From: JAXGTO01 sp040774885
GTDB taxonomy: Bacteria > Actinomycetota > Coriobacteriia > Coriobacteriales > Eggerthellaceae
DNA: 64,000 nucleotides
Assembly: GCA_040774885.1 (NCBI GenBank)
Contig: JAXGTO010000004.1
Span: 1 to 64,000 of the forward strand
Reading direction: 5' to 3'
Shown: positions 17,286 through 24,948 of the stretch, piece after piece
Numbering within the stretch: position 1 is the first letter of the stretch
How the letters are laid out: the number at the start of each line of letters is the position of its first letter
Translations under genes and position numbers: made by a program
Notes under the pieces: model-generated
What the model saw: the letters and a program-made list of their open reading frames with translations, nothing else
Told to the model about the DNA's origin: nothing
Database searches by the model: none

Positions 17286-18592
17286 ACGGTCTTCCCTTCT
17301 CTCAAGTCGATGATTCTCTTTGCCTTGCCTTCGCTTCGTTCGATGGTCATCGGTTCGACGATTTTTATTTCAACGGCAACCTGGAGATTCGCCTTGAGTT
17401 CGGCAGCCAACCGATGCTTGAGCTCTTCGAGCTTGCGAATCTCATCGAAGGGGAACTCGGGCACGGGTTCGACCTGAAGCTGAACATGGTCGAGCGGTCC
17501 TTTGGTGCTTAGCACGATTTGATAATACGGAGTAACCTCGTCGAAGGACGTGATCACTTCTTCGATTTGGCTGGGGAACACATTCACGCCGCGAATGATG
17601 AGCATGTCGTCAGTGCGGCCCTGGATGCGATCCATGCGGCGAAACGTCCGTCCGCAAGAGCATTCGCCCGGAATGATACGGGATATATCGCGCGTACGAT
17701 AGCGAACCAAAGGGCTGCACTCCTTGCACAGCGTGGTGAACACTACTTCGCCCCATTCGCCATCGGGCACAGGCTGCAGCGTATTGGGGTCGATGATTTC
17801 GATGATGAACTGGTCTTCGTTGACATGGAGTCCGTTTTGAGCCTTGCATTCGCAAGAAACCCCTGGCCCCATTACCTCGGAAAGGCCATAGATGTCGCAA
17901 ACGCGGATTCCGAGCTTCGTCTCGATTTCAGCGCGCATGTTATTGGAGAACGGCTCTGCTCCCATGATTCCACCGGAAATCGGAAATTCTTTTGATGGAT
18001 CGTACCCAGCTTCTATGGCTTTGTTTGCGATAACCAAGGCATAGCTGGGCGTGCAGCACAGGATATCTGTGCCGAAATCCTTCATCAAGCGAATCTGGCG
18101 CTCGGTATTGCCGGTGGACATGGGAAGGACCGTGCAGCCAGCACGCTCTCCGCCATCATGGGCGCCCAAGCCGCCGGTAAACAATCCATAGCCATAGCAG
18201 ACCTGCAGCATGCTGTGCTCAGAGCCGCCAGCCATATGGATGGCGCGAGCGAAGCAATCAGCCCAGTTATCCAAATCGTTTTGCGTGTAGCCAACAACGG
18301 TTGCCGTCCCGGTTGTGCCGCTTGAGCAATGGATGCGGACCACGTCTTCACGCGGTCGAGCAAACAAGCCGAAGGGATAGGCGTCGCGCATATCCTGCTT
18401 GATGGTAAAGGGGAATTTTGCAAGATCTTCCAAACAGGTGATATCTTCAGGCGAAACTCCAGCCGCATCGAATGAATCACGATAAAACGGGATGCGATCA
18501 TAGACGCGCGCAACCAGCTTCTTCAGTCGATACAGTTGCAAGGTACGCAACTGGTCTTGCGGCATGGTTTCGATGTCTTCCTGAAAATACAC
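17282..18592 (-). CDS. paaK: Phenylacetate-CoA ligase (PaaK-like), copy 2
   Basis: Second AMP-forming arylacetate-CoA ligase in the window, 436 residues. It shows HCSSGTTGTATVVGYT, DIYGLSEVMGPGVSCE and RTDDMLIIRGVNVFPSQ, and the family lid near the C-terminus. It is clearly paralogous to the copy at 10757-12079 but diverged throughout, so the substrate range probably differs. It precedes an ACT protein gene with a 4-base overlap and follows the VanW-like gene by 15 bases. The second copy lacks an adjacent oxidoreductase of its own. Confidence 0.9.
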   Translation of the reverse strand: MYFQEDIETMPQDQLRTLQLYRLKKLVARVYDRIPFYRDSFDAAGVSPEDITCLEDLAKFPFTIKQDMRDAYPFGLFARPREDVVRIHCSSGTTGTATVVGYTQNDLDNWADCFARAIHMAGGSEHSMLQVCYGYGLFTGGLGAHDGGERAGCTVLPMSTGNTERQIRLMKDFGTDILCCTPSYALVIANKAIEAGYDPSKEFPISGGIMGAEPFSNNMRAEIETKLGIRVCDIYGLSEVMGPGVSCECKAQNGLHVNEDQFIIEIIDPNTLQPVPDGEWGEVVFTTLCKECSPLVRYRTRDISRIIPGECSCGRTFRRMDRIQGRTDDMLIIRGVNVFPSQIEEVITSFDEVTPYYQIVLSTKGPLDHVQLQVEPVPEFPFDEIRKLEELKHRLAAELKANLQVAVEIKIVEPMTIERSEGKAKRIIDLREGKTV

Positions 18593-18607
18593 GGGCTTCC
18601 TTCCGAT

Positions 18608-20755
18608 TTATGCACTGCCTTTTACGATAATCTCATCTTTGGGGTCGTACGTAGAAGTGAACGAATCTTGATGCAATCGTTGGCCATTTTTGTCATCGAC
18701 CGTGCGAACCACCGTGATGCTGCGGCCATCGGATCCGTTCTGCTTGATATAGGTACTGCCGCTGGCCAACGTGTCATCTGTTTGGATGATGGTATCGTAG
18801 GCCTCGCCCTGTTCCCAATCGCCGGTTTCGCTGGTCACCACGTATTCGGGGTCAATTCCATATAGTGTAACGGTTACCGAAGTATCGGTGTAGGAAGTAC
18901 GCAATAAAACATCGGATGAGCTGTCGTTTTCCCATTGAAGATCGAGATCCGGCCAACTGACGGCAGCATCCCTTCCTGCAGGATAGCTGGCAATGTAGAG
19001 CGAATGATTATGGCGTACTGGAATTGGGTAGCCGGCAACATAGACGGCGTTGAAGACGGTGGTGGCCATCTGGCAGATGCCGCCGCCGATCGAATCGACG
19101 GTTTCACCATCAACTATGGTGCCCGCGGCTTGAAAGCCTTGATCTTCATTGCACTCGCCTGCTATATCCTGGAAAGACCAAGTTCCTCCGTTGGCCGTGG
19201 CAATCGAGTTATTGAGCAAATCGGCAGCCAGATGGATATTGTGATTTCGCGCAGCTGCGCCTGATGTGTACTCGGTGGTATAGGTGGCGATTTCTGTTAT
19301 AAGACCATCATCGAGGGCTTCCTGGAAATCGAGCATTTCAGGGATTTCAGCTGAACCCACGTCTATCGTGATGATTCCAGATGTCTCATCCGATTCGAAA
19401 GCGCGGTCATTGAGAGCATCTATGGCTTCGCCAGATTGGGGTATGGTCCCCTCGGTTCCAGTATGGACCATCATTCCCTCGTCGGTATTTTCGAACGTGA
19501 CGGTTATGCCGTTTCCATCTGTCGAAGCAGCCTTCAGGTTGGTAAGCAGGCTGCTTTTAGCCAAGCCTTGATCGAAGTAAGGCTTCAGATGCCAAGAACC
19601 GGTATCATCTTGCACGACTTCCGTCTCAATCCATGAGCCAAGGGTGGCGCCGTCCGGCTGCCAAACTGATTGGCCGTACGAAAATTCAACACCGGATGCA
19701 ATGACGGCATTAACGTGGTCGCAAGCGCTTTGAGCCTCATCATCATTGATGCGCATCGGAGAATACACCGCTTCCGCCACAAAGCCTTCCGTAGCATCTG
19801 AATCAAGAAATGCATGGTCAAGTTGGTCGCAAAGGTCATCTCGGTCAACCATCCAGCCGTCGTGCCCTTGCACAACCGAAGCTTGCGAGCCCGTTACCGA
19901 GATATCGCAGTCTTGCCGCGGGTCGCCGATGGTCTTGTCGATGTCTTCAGCCAGGCTCTCTATGGCTGAAGAATTGTATTGGGCATGGGGCTGGACATCG
20001 TAGCCGAAGAAATACGCAGCGATACGGGCCCACAAGCCTCCATCGGTCCTACCCACTGAAAGGGCATCTTGCGCAGCTCGTTGGGCATCGAATCGAGCTT
20101 GGAGAATATCCGAATCGGTTACCCAAGATGTCGTTTGGCTTCTCGCCTGATCTGTAGAGATTTCCTCATCAGCAGAATTCAGACCATCTGAGCCGGCATC
20201 GCCCTTCTGCATGGCCTCGTCATCAGAATAGATGGCAACAGAGCTCTGTTGCATACGGGGTCCGTATGCTTCGGCCAGCGCAGTCTCGGCTTCTTGCTCG
20301 GTCATACCCCCAACCGACACACCGCCCACCGTCACGCCCTGATAGATATGGCCATCGGTGACGACGGCATCGACGCCGAAGCCCACCAGAAGCACCAAGA
20401 CCACCACTACCGCAACGAAAGCCTTTCGAGATGTTCGGAACAGCCAGGCAAACCAGTGCGCCAGACTGCGGACGATGAACCCAAGACCCGATAAAACAGC
20501 TCGAACGACAGCAAGAAGGAATGCGCCAACCTTTGCGAAAACGGAGGAACCGCTGGAAGTGCCCGAAGACCGCTTTGAGGTACCGTTTTGAGAGCTTTCC
20601 GACCAAAGCCCGGCTGAAATGTTTTGAGAGCCGGGAGATGCCGCGCGCGCAGATGCGCCAGAACTCCTTTTTCTTGCCGGAGCTGAAGAAGGAGATTGGT
20701 GGGATCGGTTGGCGTTGCGGACGGTGGGACGTTTTCTTGGAGTGTTTCCAGCCAT
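18608..20755 (-). CDS. VanW-family cell-wall protein with putative peptidoglycan-binding domain
   Basis: A 715-residue membrane-anchored envelope protein. Residues 1-105 are basic and Ser/Arg-rich and probably cytoplasmic; a transmembrane helix follows (AFVAVVVVLVLLVGFGVDAV), then an extracellular region beginning GVTVGGVSVGGMTEQEAETA, typical of a YoaR-like putative peptidoglycan-binding domain, and a C-terminal VanW domain (IHLAADLLNN, GGTWSF, GIVDGE-like TIVDGETVDSIGGGICQ, HNHSLYIASYPAGRDA). VanW proteins are linked to glycopeptide-resistance clusters, but their biochemical role is unsettled. It starts nine bases after pgsA. Confidence 0.85.
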   Translation of the reverse strand: MAGNTPRKRPTVRNANRSHQSPSSAPARKRSSGASARAASPGSQNISAGLWSESSQNGTSKRSSGTSSGSSVFAKVGAFLLAVVRAVLSGLGFIVRSLAHWFAWLFRTSRKAFVAVVVVLVLLVGFGVDAVVTDGHIYQGVTVGGVSVGGMTEQEAETALAEAYGPRMQQSSVAIYSDDEAMQKGDAGSDGLNSADEEISTDQARSQTTSWVTDSDILQARFDAQRAAQDALSVGRTDGGLWARIAAYFFGYDVQPHAQYNSSAIESLAEDIDKTIGDPRQDCDISVTGSQASVVQGHDGWMVDRDDLCDQLDHAFLDSDATEGFVAEAVYSPMRINDDEAQSACDHVNAVIASGVEFSYGQSVWQPDGATLGSWIETEVVQDDTGSWHLKPYFDQGLAKSSLLTNLKAASTDGNGITVTFENTDEGMMVHTGTEGTIPQSGEAIDALNDRAFESDETSGIITIDVGSAEIPEMLDFQEALDDGLITEIATYTTEYTSGAAARNHNIHLAADLLNNSIATANGGTWSFQDIAGECNEDQGFQAAGTIVDGETVDSIGGGICQMATTVFNAVYVAGYPIPVRHNHSLYIASYPAGRDAAVSWPDLDLQWENDSSSDVLLRTSYTDTSVTVTLYGIDPEYVVTSETGDWEQGEAYDTIIQTDDTLASGSTYIKQNGSDGRSITVVRTVDDKNGQRLHQDSFTSTYDPKDEIIVKGSA

Positions 20756-20764
20756 GGCAAGACG

Positions 20765-21424
20765 CTATCGATCATCTGGGAGGCGTTTGGCCTCCCCCAC
20801 CCGTCGAAGTGCCGTTGACACATAGTGGCATGTTGTGTAAACCGCCAAGCCAAGCCCTGCGTACACGAACCATATTCCCCACGAGACAGCTTGGCCGTTG
20901 AATCCAGGCAACCAGCTCCAGTCGCACCAACCCAGACCCGCTAAAAGCGGCCAATCAAGGAGCAAGCCCGCAAATCCAACGAACAGAAAGGTAGTGGCAA
21001 CTTTGCCAGCATAGACCACCGCAACGCGCACATTGTAGCGTTTGAGGATGTAACTGCCCCCCAAAAGCAGCGAGCCATCACGCAGCAGCACCACAACGAT
21101 GATCCAAAGTGGCAAGCGACCGACGAAAAAGAGCCCAGCGACTCCTGAAATCATGAGAATGCGATCGACGGCGGGATCGAGCAACTGCCCCAAACGCGAT
21201 ACCTGATGGGTGCGTCGGGCAATTTGCCCATCAACCCAATCAGTGCTGGCAGCAACGGCGAAAAGAACCGTTGCTGCTAGATTTTGCCCGTTGAATAGCA
21301 ACACCAAGAAAGCCGGGACCATGCACAAGCGAATGAATGATATGACATTGGGTACCGTGAAGACCTTGTCAATGGGCTCGTCGAGTCCTATTTGAGGTTC
21401 ATTATCCTGGTGCGTTTGAGGCAT
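20765..21424 (-). CDS. pgsA: CDP-diacylglycerol-glycerol-3-phosphate 3-phosphatidyltransferase
   Basis: First committed enzyme of phosphatidylglycerol synthesis in the membrane. The 219 residues include several transmembrane helices and the CDP-alcohol phosphotransferase signature DWVDGQIARRTHQVSRLG, followed by QLLDPAVD (the D-x2-DG-x2-AR-x8-G-x3-D-x3-D pattern). ATG 21424 has AAAGGGA upstream. The N-terminal 20 residues (MPQTHQDNEPQIGLDEPIDK) form a polar extension before the first helix. A hairpin separates the gene from the ech operon. Confidence 0.92.
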   Translation of the reverse strand: MPQTHQDNEPQIGLDEPIDKVFTVPNVISFIRLCMVPAFLVLLFNGQNLAATVLFAVAASTDWVDGQIARRTHQVSRLGQLLDPAVDRILMISGVAGLFFVGRLPLWIIVVVLLRDGSLLLGGSYILKRYNVRVAVVYAGKVATTFLFVGFAGLLLDWPLLAGLGWCDWSWLPGFNGQAVSWGIWFVYAGLGLAVYTTCHYVSTALRRVGEAKRLPDDR

Positions 21425-21444
21425 GTTCAATATCCCTTTGCGCA

Positions 21445-21473
21445 GAATCGGGCGCGCAACGCGCACCCGATTC
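21445..21473 (-). terminator. Hairpin between the ech operon and pgsA
   Basis: GAATCGGG / CCCGATTC (8 bp), one C/A mismatch, then GCGC / GCGC with a 3-base loop. It lies 82 bases after the echF stop and just before the pgsA ribosome-binding site. No U-tract follows; probably a U-less terminator or leader hairpin. Confidence 0.5.
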
Positions 21474-21555
21474 GCATTCACGTACGTTTTCGTTTGCCGG
21501 CAAAGGGCACAAAGCCATTGACGGCACGCAACTCAGTTTACCAGCAAGCAGTCGA

Positions 21556-21924
21556 TCATGCCTCCGATTTTGCTGCTTGGGCAACCTCTGACTTCGAAAA
21601 AACATCGAGCGTCTTTTCGGTGGCCGGCTTCCAATAATCTGGATTCATCGTAAGGCAGTGCTTGGGACATTCACGTACGCATGTTCCACATTGCACGCAA
21701 CGGAATCGATTGATGGTCCACGTGCCCGCCGCCTTGTCGACGGTTATGGCACCGGAGGGGCAGCGCTTGGAGCAAATCCCACAGCTGATGCAATCTTCGA
21801 TGTCGATAACCACATGCCCTTTGAGACCTTTAGGTTGAGGTTTTGTTTGGAATGGATAGAGTGTGGTCTCAGGCGTTCCGAACAAAGATTTCAGGGTCAT
21901 CTTTCCCAATTTGAAGCTTCCCAT
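21556..21924 (-). CDS. echF: Ech hydrogenase subunit F (polyferredoxin)
   Basis: Electron-transfer subunit of the energy-converting [NiFe] hydrogenase, homologous to NuoI. The 122 residues contain two [4Fe-4S] motifs, CISCGICSKRCP and CVQCGTCVRECP, which would pass electrons from ferredoxin to the EchC cluster. It is the last gene of echABCDEF; ATG 21924 lies six bases after the echE stop with AGGTAGGA upstream. Residues after about 100 form a short charged tail. Confidence 0.9.
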   Translation of the reverse strand: MGSFKLGKMTLKSLFGTPETTLYPFQTKPQPKGLKGHVVIDIEDCISCGICSKRCPSGAITVDKAAGTWTINRFRCVQCGTCVRECPKHCLTMNPDYWKPATEKTLDVFSKSEVAQAAKSEA

Positions 21925-21930
21925 GGGTTC

Positions 21931-23019
21931 CTACCTTTCCGTGCAGCTGATGCAGGGGTCGATGGTCAAGACGATCATGTTGACGTCTGCCAACTCGCAC
22001 CCGGCCAGCGCCGTAGCCATACCGGCTAGATTTTGGCTGGTAGGCGTTCGCATGCGCATGCGCTCAAGATACTTGGTTCCGTTGCCGAGCGCATAGTAAT
22101 AGCACTCGCCGCGCGGCTGTTCGAAGATATTGCAGCTCTGCTCGCCAGCTGGAATGGGACCCTTGACCGGAGCGACGATATCGCCATCGGGGATGGTTTC
22201 CAAGAGCTCGCGAATGATGGCAATGGACTGGACAACCTCAAGCGCACGCACCTTCACGCGTGCATAGCAGTCGCCATCAGTGTCGAGAACCGGTTGGAAA
22301 TCGCTCAAATAACCATAGGCACCATTGCCGTTGCAGCGTACGTCATTGTTGACGTTGCTGGCACGGGCGAATGGTCCCACCGTTCCCAGCGCAGCTGCTT
22401 GCTCTTGCGTCAGACACCCAACCCCCACCAGGCGGTTCTTTACAGACGAATCCTTGAGGAAGGCGTTGCATATCTGATCGTATTCTGATTCGAGACTGTC
22501 GAGTTTTTCCTTGATCATCTGAATCTGCGCAGCATCGAAATCGCGCGCCATACCTCCTACCAGCACAGCGGAAAGAATAACGCGGCCGCCCGTTGTTGCC
22601 TCGAAGATGTCGAGCACGCGCTCGCGCAAGCGCCATGTATGCATGAAAAGGCTCTCGTATCCGAACGCATCTGCCGCAAGCCCCATCCACAGCAGATGAG
22701 AATGCATACGCGACAATTCATGCAGGATGACGCGAAGATATTCAGCTCGCTTCGGAATCTCGACGCCCATCAATCGCTCAATGGTCTCTGCGTAACCCAT
22801 GGAATGGCCGAAAGCGCAGATTCCGCAGATGCGTTCCGCGATGTAAATGAACTGGTTGTAATCACGCGTTTCGACGAGCTTCTCGAGCCCACGATGCACG
22901 AATCCGATTTGAGGGAGCGCTTCAACGACCGTTTCATCTTCAACAACAAGGTCGAGATGGAGCGGCTCGGGTAAAACGGGATGCTGAGGGCCGAAGGGAA
23001 TGACCGTTGCCTTACCCAT
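21931..23019 (-). CDS. echE: Ech hydrogenase subunit E (large, catalytic)
   Basis: Catalytic subunit of a group 4 membrane-bound [NiFe] hydrogenase, homologous to NuoD. In its 362 residues both nickel-ligand motifs are intact: RICGICAFGHS (near residue 64) and DPCISCTER at the extreme C-terminus. This distinguishes it from complex I NuoD, which lacks them, and argues for a functional Ni-Fe site. The protein ends four residues after the second cysteine of the C-terminal motif, so there is no cleavable maturation tail. Its start overlaps the echD stop by one base. No hyp maturation genes lie in the window. Confidence 0.93.
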   Translation of the reverse strand: MGKATVIPFGPQHPVLPEPLHLDLVVEDETVVEALPQIGFVHRGLEKLVETRDYNQFIYIAERICGICAFGHSMGYAETIERLMGVEIPKRAEYLRVILHELSRMHSHLLWMGLAADAFGYESLFMHTWRLRERVLDIFEATTGGRVILSAVLVGGMARDFDAAQIQMIKEKLDSLESEYDQICNAFLKDSSVKNRLVGVGCLTQEQAAALGTVGPFARASNVNNDVRCNGNGAYGYLSDFQPVLDTDGDCYARVKVRALEVVQSIAIIRELLETIPDGDIVAPVKGPIPAGEQSCNIFEQPRGECYYYALGNGTKYLERMRMRTPTSQNLAGMATALAGCELADVNMIVLTIDPCISCTER

Positions 23020-23579
23020 TACTCATCACCGCCCTTCTGCTTTTCTGCGTCTCGCTTGGCTTTTGCCTCCATGGCTGCACGGACCTTGGCGGCTTTCTCT
23101 GGATCCATGGAAGCAAGTTTTGCCTCCATGGCATCATTGTCAACTTTGCCAACATCGGCATTACCGGCTTCTTTAGCCGCTTTCGCCTTCGCTATCTTGG
23201 CTGCCTTTTCGCGGGCAGCCTTTTGAGCGGGCGAAATGACGGTCATCGGTTCTTTTTCGGCAACCTTGTAGAAATTGCCGTCGAAGTCGAGTGCCATGTC
23301 ATGCACGTCAACTCCGAACAAATCATGTGCTTCGTTCTCGAAAGGGAACACCGAAAGAAACAGGTTCTGTATCGAGGGGATGGCGGTAGATTTTTGGACG
23401 CCGCGGATGCGGTAGTTCTCGATAGTACCCTCAAGCTCGTAGGTATACGTCAAATCGATGCCTTGCTCGGTATTGCAGCACAGCATCTGAACGCAACGCC
23501 ATCCTTGATCATGCTTTTCGGTTGCCGTCGGCACAAGGCGATCGAGGGCGATGTCTTGGTAGGATATCTGAAGCGGCAT
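23019..23579 (-). CDS. echD: Ech hydrogenase subunit D (NuoC-like) with Lys/Ala-rich tail
   Basis: NuoC homologue of the Ech complex, 186 residues. The first part (to about residue 115) carries the conserved NuoC/EchD core ending in PFENEAHDLFGVDVHDMALD. The last 65-70 residues are highly charged, alternating Lys, Ala and Glu (for example AAREKAAKIAKAKAAKEAG), probably a helical or disordered cytoplasmic extension that I do not associate with EchD generally. ATG 23579 has GGGAG ten bases upstream; a GTG at 23588 overlapping the echC stop is the alternative. Confidence 0.85.
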   Translation of the reverse strand: MPLQISYQDIALDRLVPTATEKHDQGWRCVQMLCCNTEQGIDLTYTYELEGTIENYRIRGVQKSTAIPSIQNLFLSVFPFENEAHDLFGVDVHDMALDFDGNFYKVAEKEPMTVISPAQKAAREKAAKIAKAKAAKEAGNADVGKVDNDAMEAKLASMDPEKAAKVRAAMEAKAKRDAEKQKGGDE

Positions 23580-23584
23580 TCCAA

Positions 23585-24031
23585 TCACGCTCCCATCTGC
23601 TGGCCCGAGGCCATCGCTTCTTGCTTCTGGTCCAAAACGGCAATGCCTTCAACCACGGCATCGATGATAGCTTCGGGACGCACCGCGCACCCGGGAGCGT
23701 ACACATCTACCGGTATGGCGGCATCGACGCCGCCCAGGACGTTATAGCAGTCGTGGAACACGCCGCCGCTGCACGCACAGCAACCGCACGCCACCACAAC
23801 CTTCGGTTCGATCATCTGGTTGTAAATCTCTTTCACAACGCTGATGTTCTGCTCATTCACGCTGCCGGTAACCAAAAAGATATCGGCGTGCTTGGGGTTG
23901 CCCGTATTGATGACACCGAATCGCTCGGCATCATATGCCGGAGAGAGGGCCGCCAGCACCTCGATGTCGCAGCCATTGCAGCTGGAAGCATCGTAGTGAA
24001 TGACCCACGGTGATTTGCTCATGAAAGCCAT
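23585..24031 (-). CDS. echC: Ech hydrogenase subunit C (small, NuoB-like)
   Basis: Small subunit holding the proximal [4Fe-4S] cluster next to the Ni-Fe site. The 148 residues contain cluster cysteines in SSCNGCDIE, in ACGCCACSGG and in YAPGCAVRPE. It sits in the canonical order A-B-C-D-E-F, ten bases after echB. ATG 24031 has AAGGAGACGC upstream. Confidence 0.92.
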   Translation of the reverse strand: MAFMSKSPWVIHYDASSCNGCDIEVLAALSPAYDAERFGVINTGNPKHADIFLVTGSVNEQNISVVKEIYNQMIEPKVVVACGCCACSGGVFHDCYNVLGGVDAAIPVDVYAPGCAVRPEAIIDAVVEGIAVLDQKQEAMASGQQMGA

Positions 24032-24041
24032 GTGCGTCTCC

Positions 24042-24935
24042 TTACATGAAAGCCAAGACGGCTATGTTGATGCCACCGGCCACCAGCGCCACCAACCAGG
24101 CGCTCTTGAGCATCGCCTGCCATTTTACGCGGGCGAAGTTGTTGTCGATCCAAATCTCAAGAAGGTAGATCAAAACGATTGCCACGATGGCGATAACGAC
24201 TGAGATGGGATCTGCGTAAACGAAGAACAACGCCACCCAACCCAAGAACAAGATGTTCTCGCACCAGTGCATGATCTCCACCTTGGCCAACGTAGGGCCG
24301 CTCATCTCGGTGGTGATGCCCTTGACCAGTTCCTGATGAGCGTGGTGCGAATAGGAAAGATCGAAGGGGCTCTTACGCAGTTTGATGGTAAGCACGAACA
24401 GCAAACCGATGAAAGCACCCCAGGCACTGCAAATAGCAGGATGCGAAAGAATAGACGTACCAGAAACCTCGAAGGTACCTGTCGCCATATAAAACGCAAC
24501 AGCCATCAGCAAAACCATAGGTTCGTAAGACATGACCTGAACGATTTCGCGCTGAGCGCCCAATTCGGCAAAAGGAGAACAGCTCGAATAAGCGGCAACA
24601 ATGAAGAACAGGGCTCCCAAGGTAATGATGAACACGCACATCAGCAGGTTGCCGCCACTGAAGAAAACGCCGCCGGCAAGGAAGGTGAACAACAAGGCAA
24701 GCGTCATGTAGGTACCGTCGATGCCGCTGACGCTCACACGTTCTTTCTGCAACAGCTTGCCCACATCGTAGTAGGGCTGAAGAAGAGGCGGACCGACACG
24801 GCCCTGCATGCGAGCAGTCACCTTTCGGTCGATGCCGGCCAGCAGGCAGCCGAACACGGTTCCGAGAAATGCGAAAACGACTGTGGAGAAAATAATCTTG
24901 AAAAGCCAGATGATTACGTAGAATACGGTTTCCAT
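24042..24935 (-). CDS. echB: Ech hydrogenase subunit B (NuoH-like)
   Basis: Integral membrane subunit of 297 residues with about eight transmembrane helices, homologous to NuoH and formate hydrogenlyase HycD. It anchors the hydrophilic hydrogenase arm and contributes to ion translocation. Visible signatures are RMQGRVGPPLLQPYYDVGKL near residue 42 and SPFAELGAQREIVQVMSYEP near 125. It follows echA by 13 bases, with AAGGAGG upstream of the ATG. Confidence 0.92.
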   Translation of the reverse strand: METVFYVIIWLFKIIFSTVVFAFLGTVFGCLLAGIDRKVTARMQGRVGPPLLQPYYDVGKLLQKERVSVSGIDGTYMTLALLFTFLAGGVFFSGGNLLMCVFIITLGALFFIVAAYSSCSPFAELGAQREIVQVMSYEPMVLLMAVAFYMATGTFEVSGTSILSHPAICSAWGAFIGLLFVLTIKLRKSPFDLSYSHHAHQELVKGITTEMSGPTLAKVEIMHWCENILFLGWVALFFVYADPISVVIAIVAIVLIYLLEIWIDNNFARVKWQAMLKSAWLVALVAGGINIAVLAFM

Positions 24936-24948
24936 GCGAGCCTCCTTC

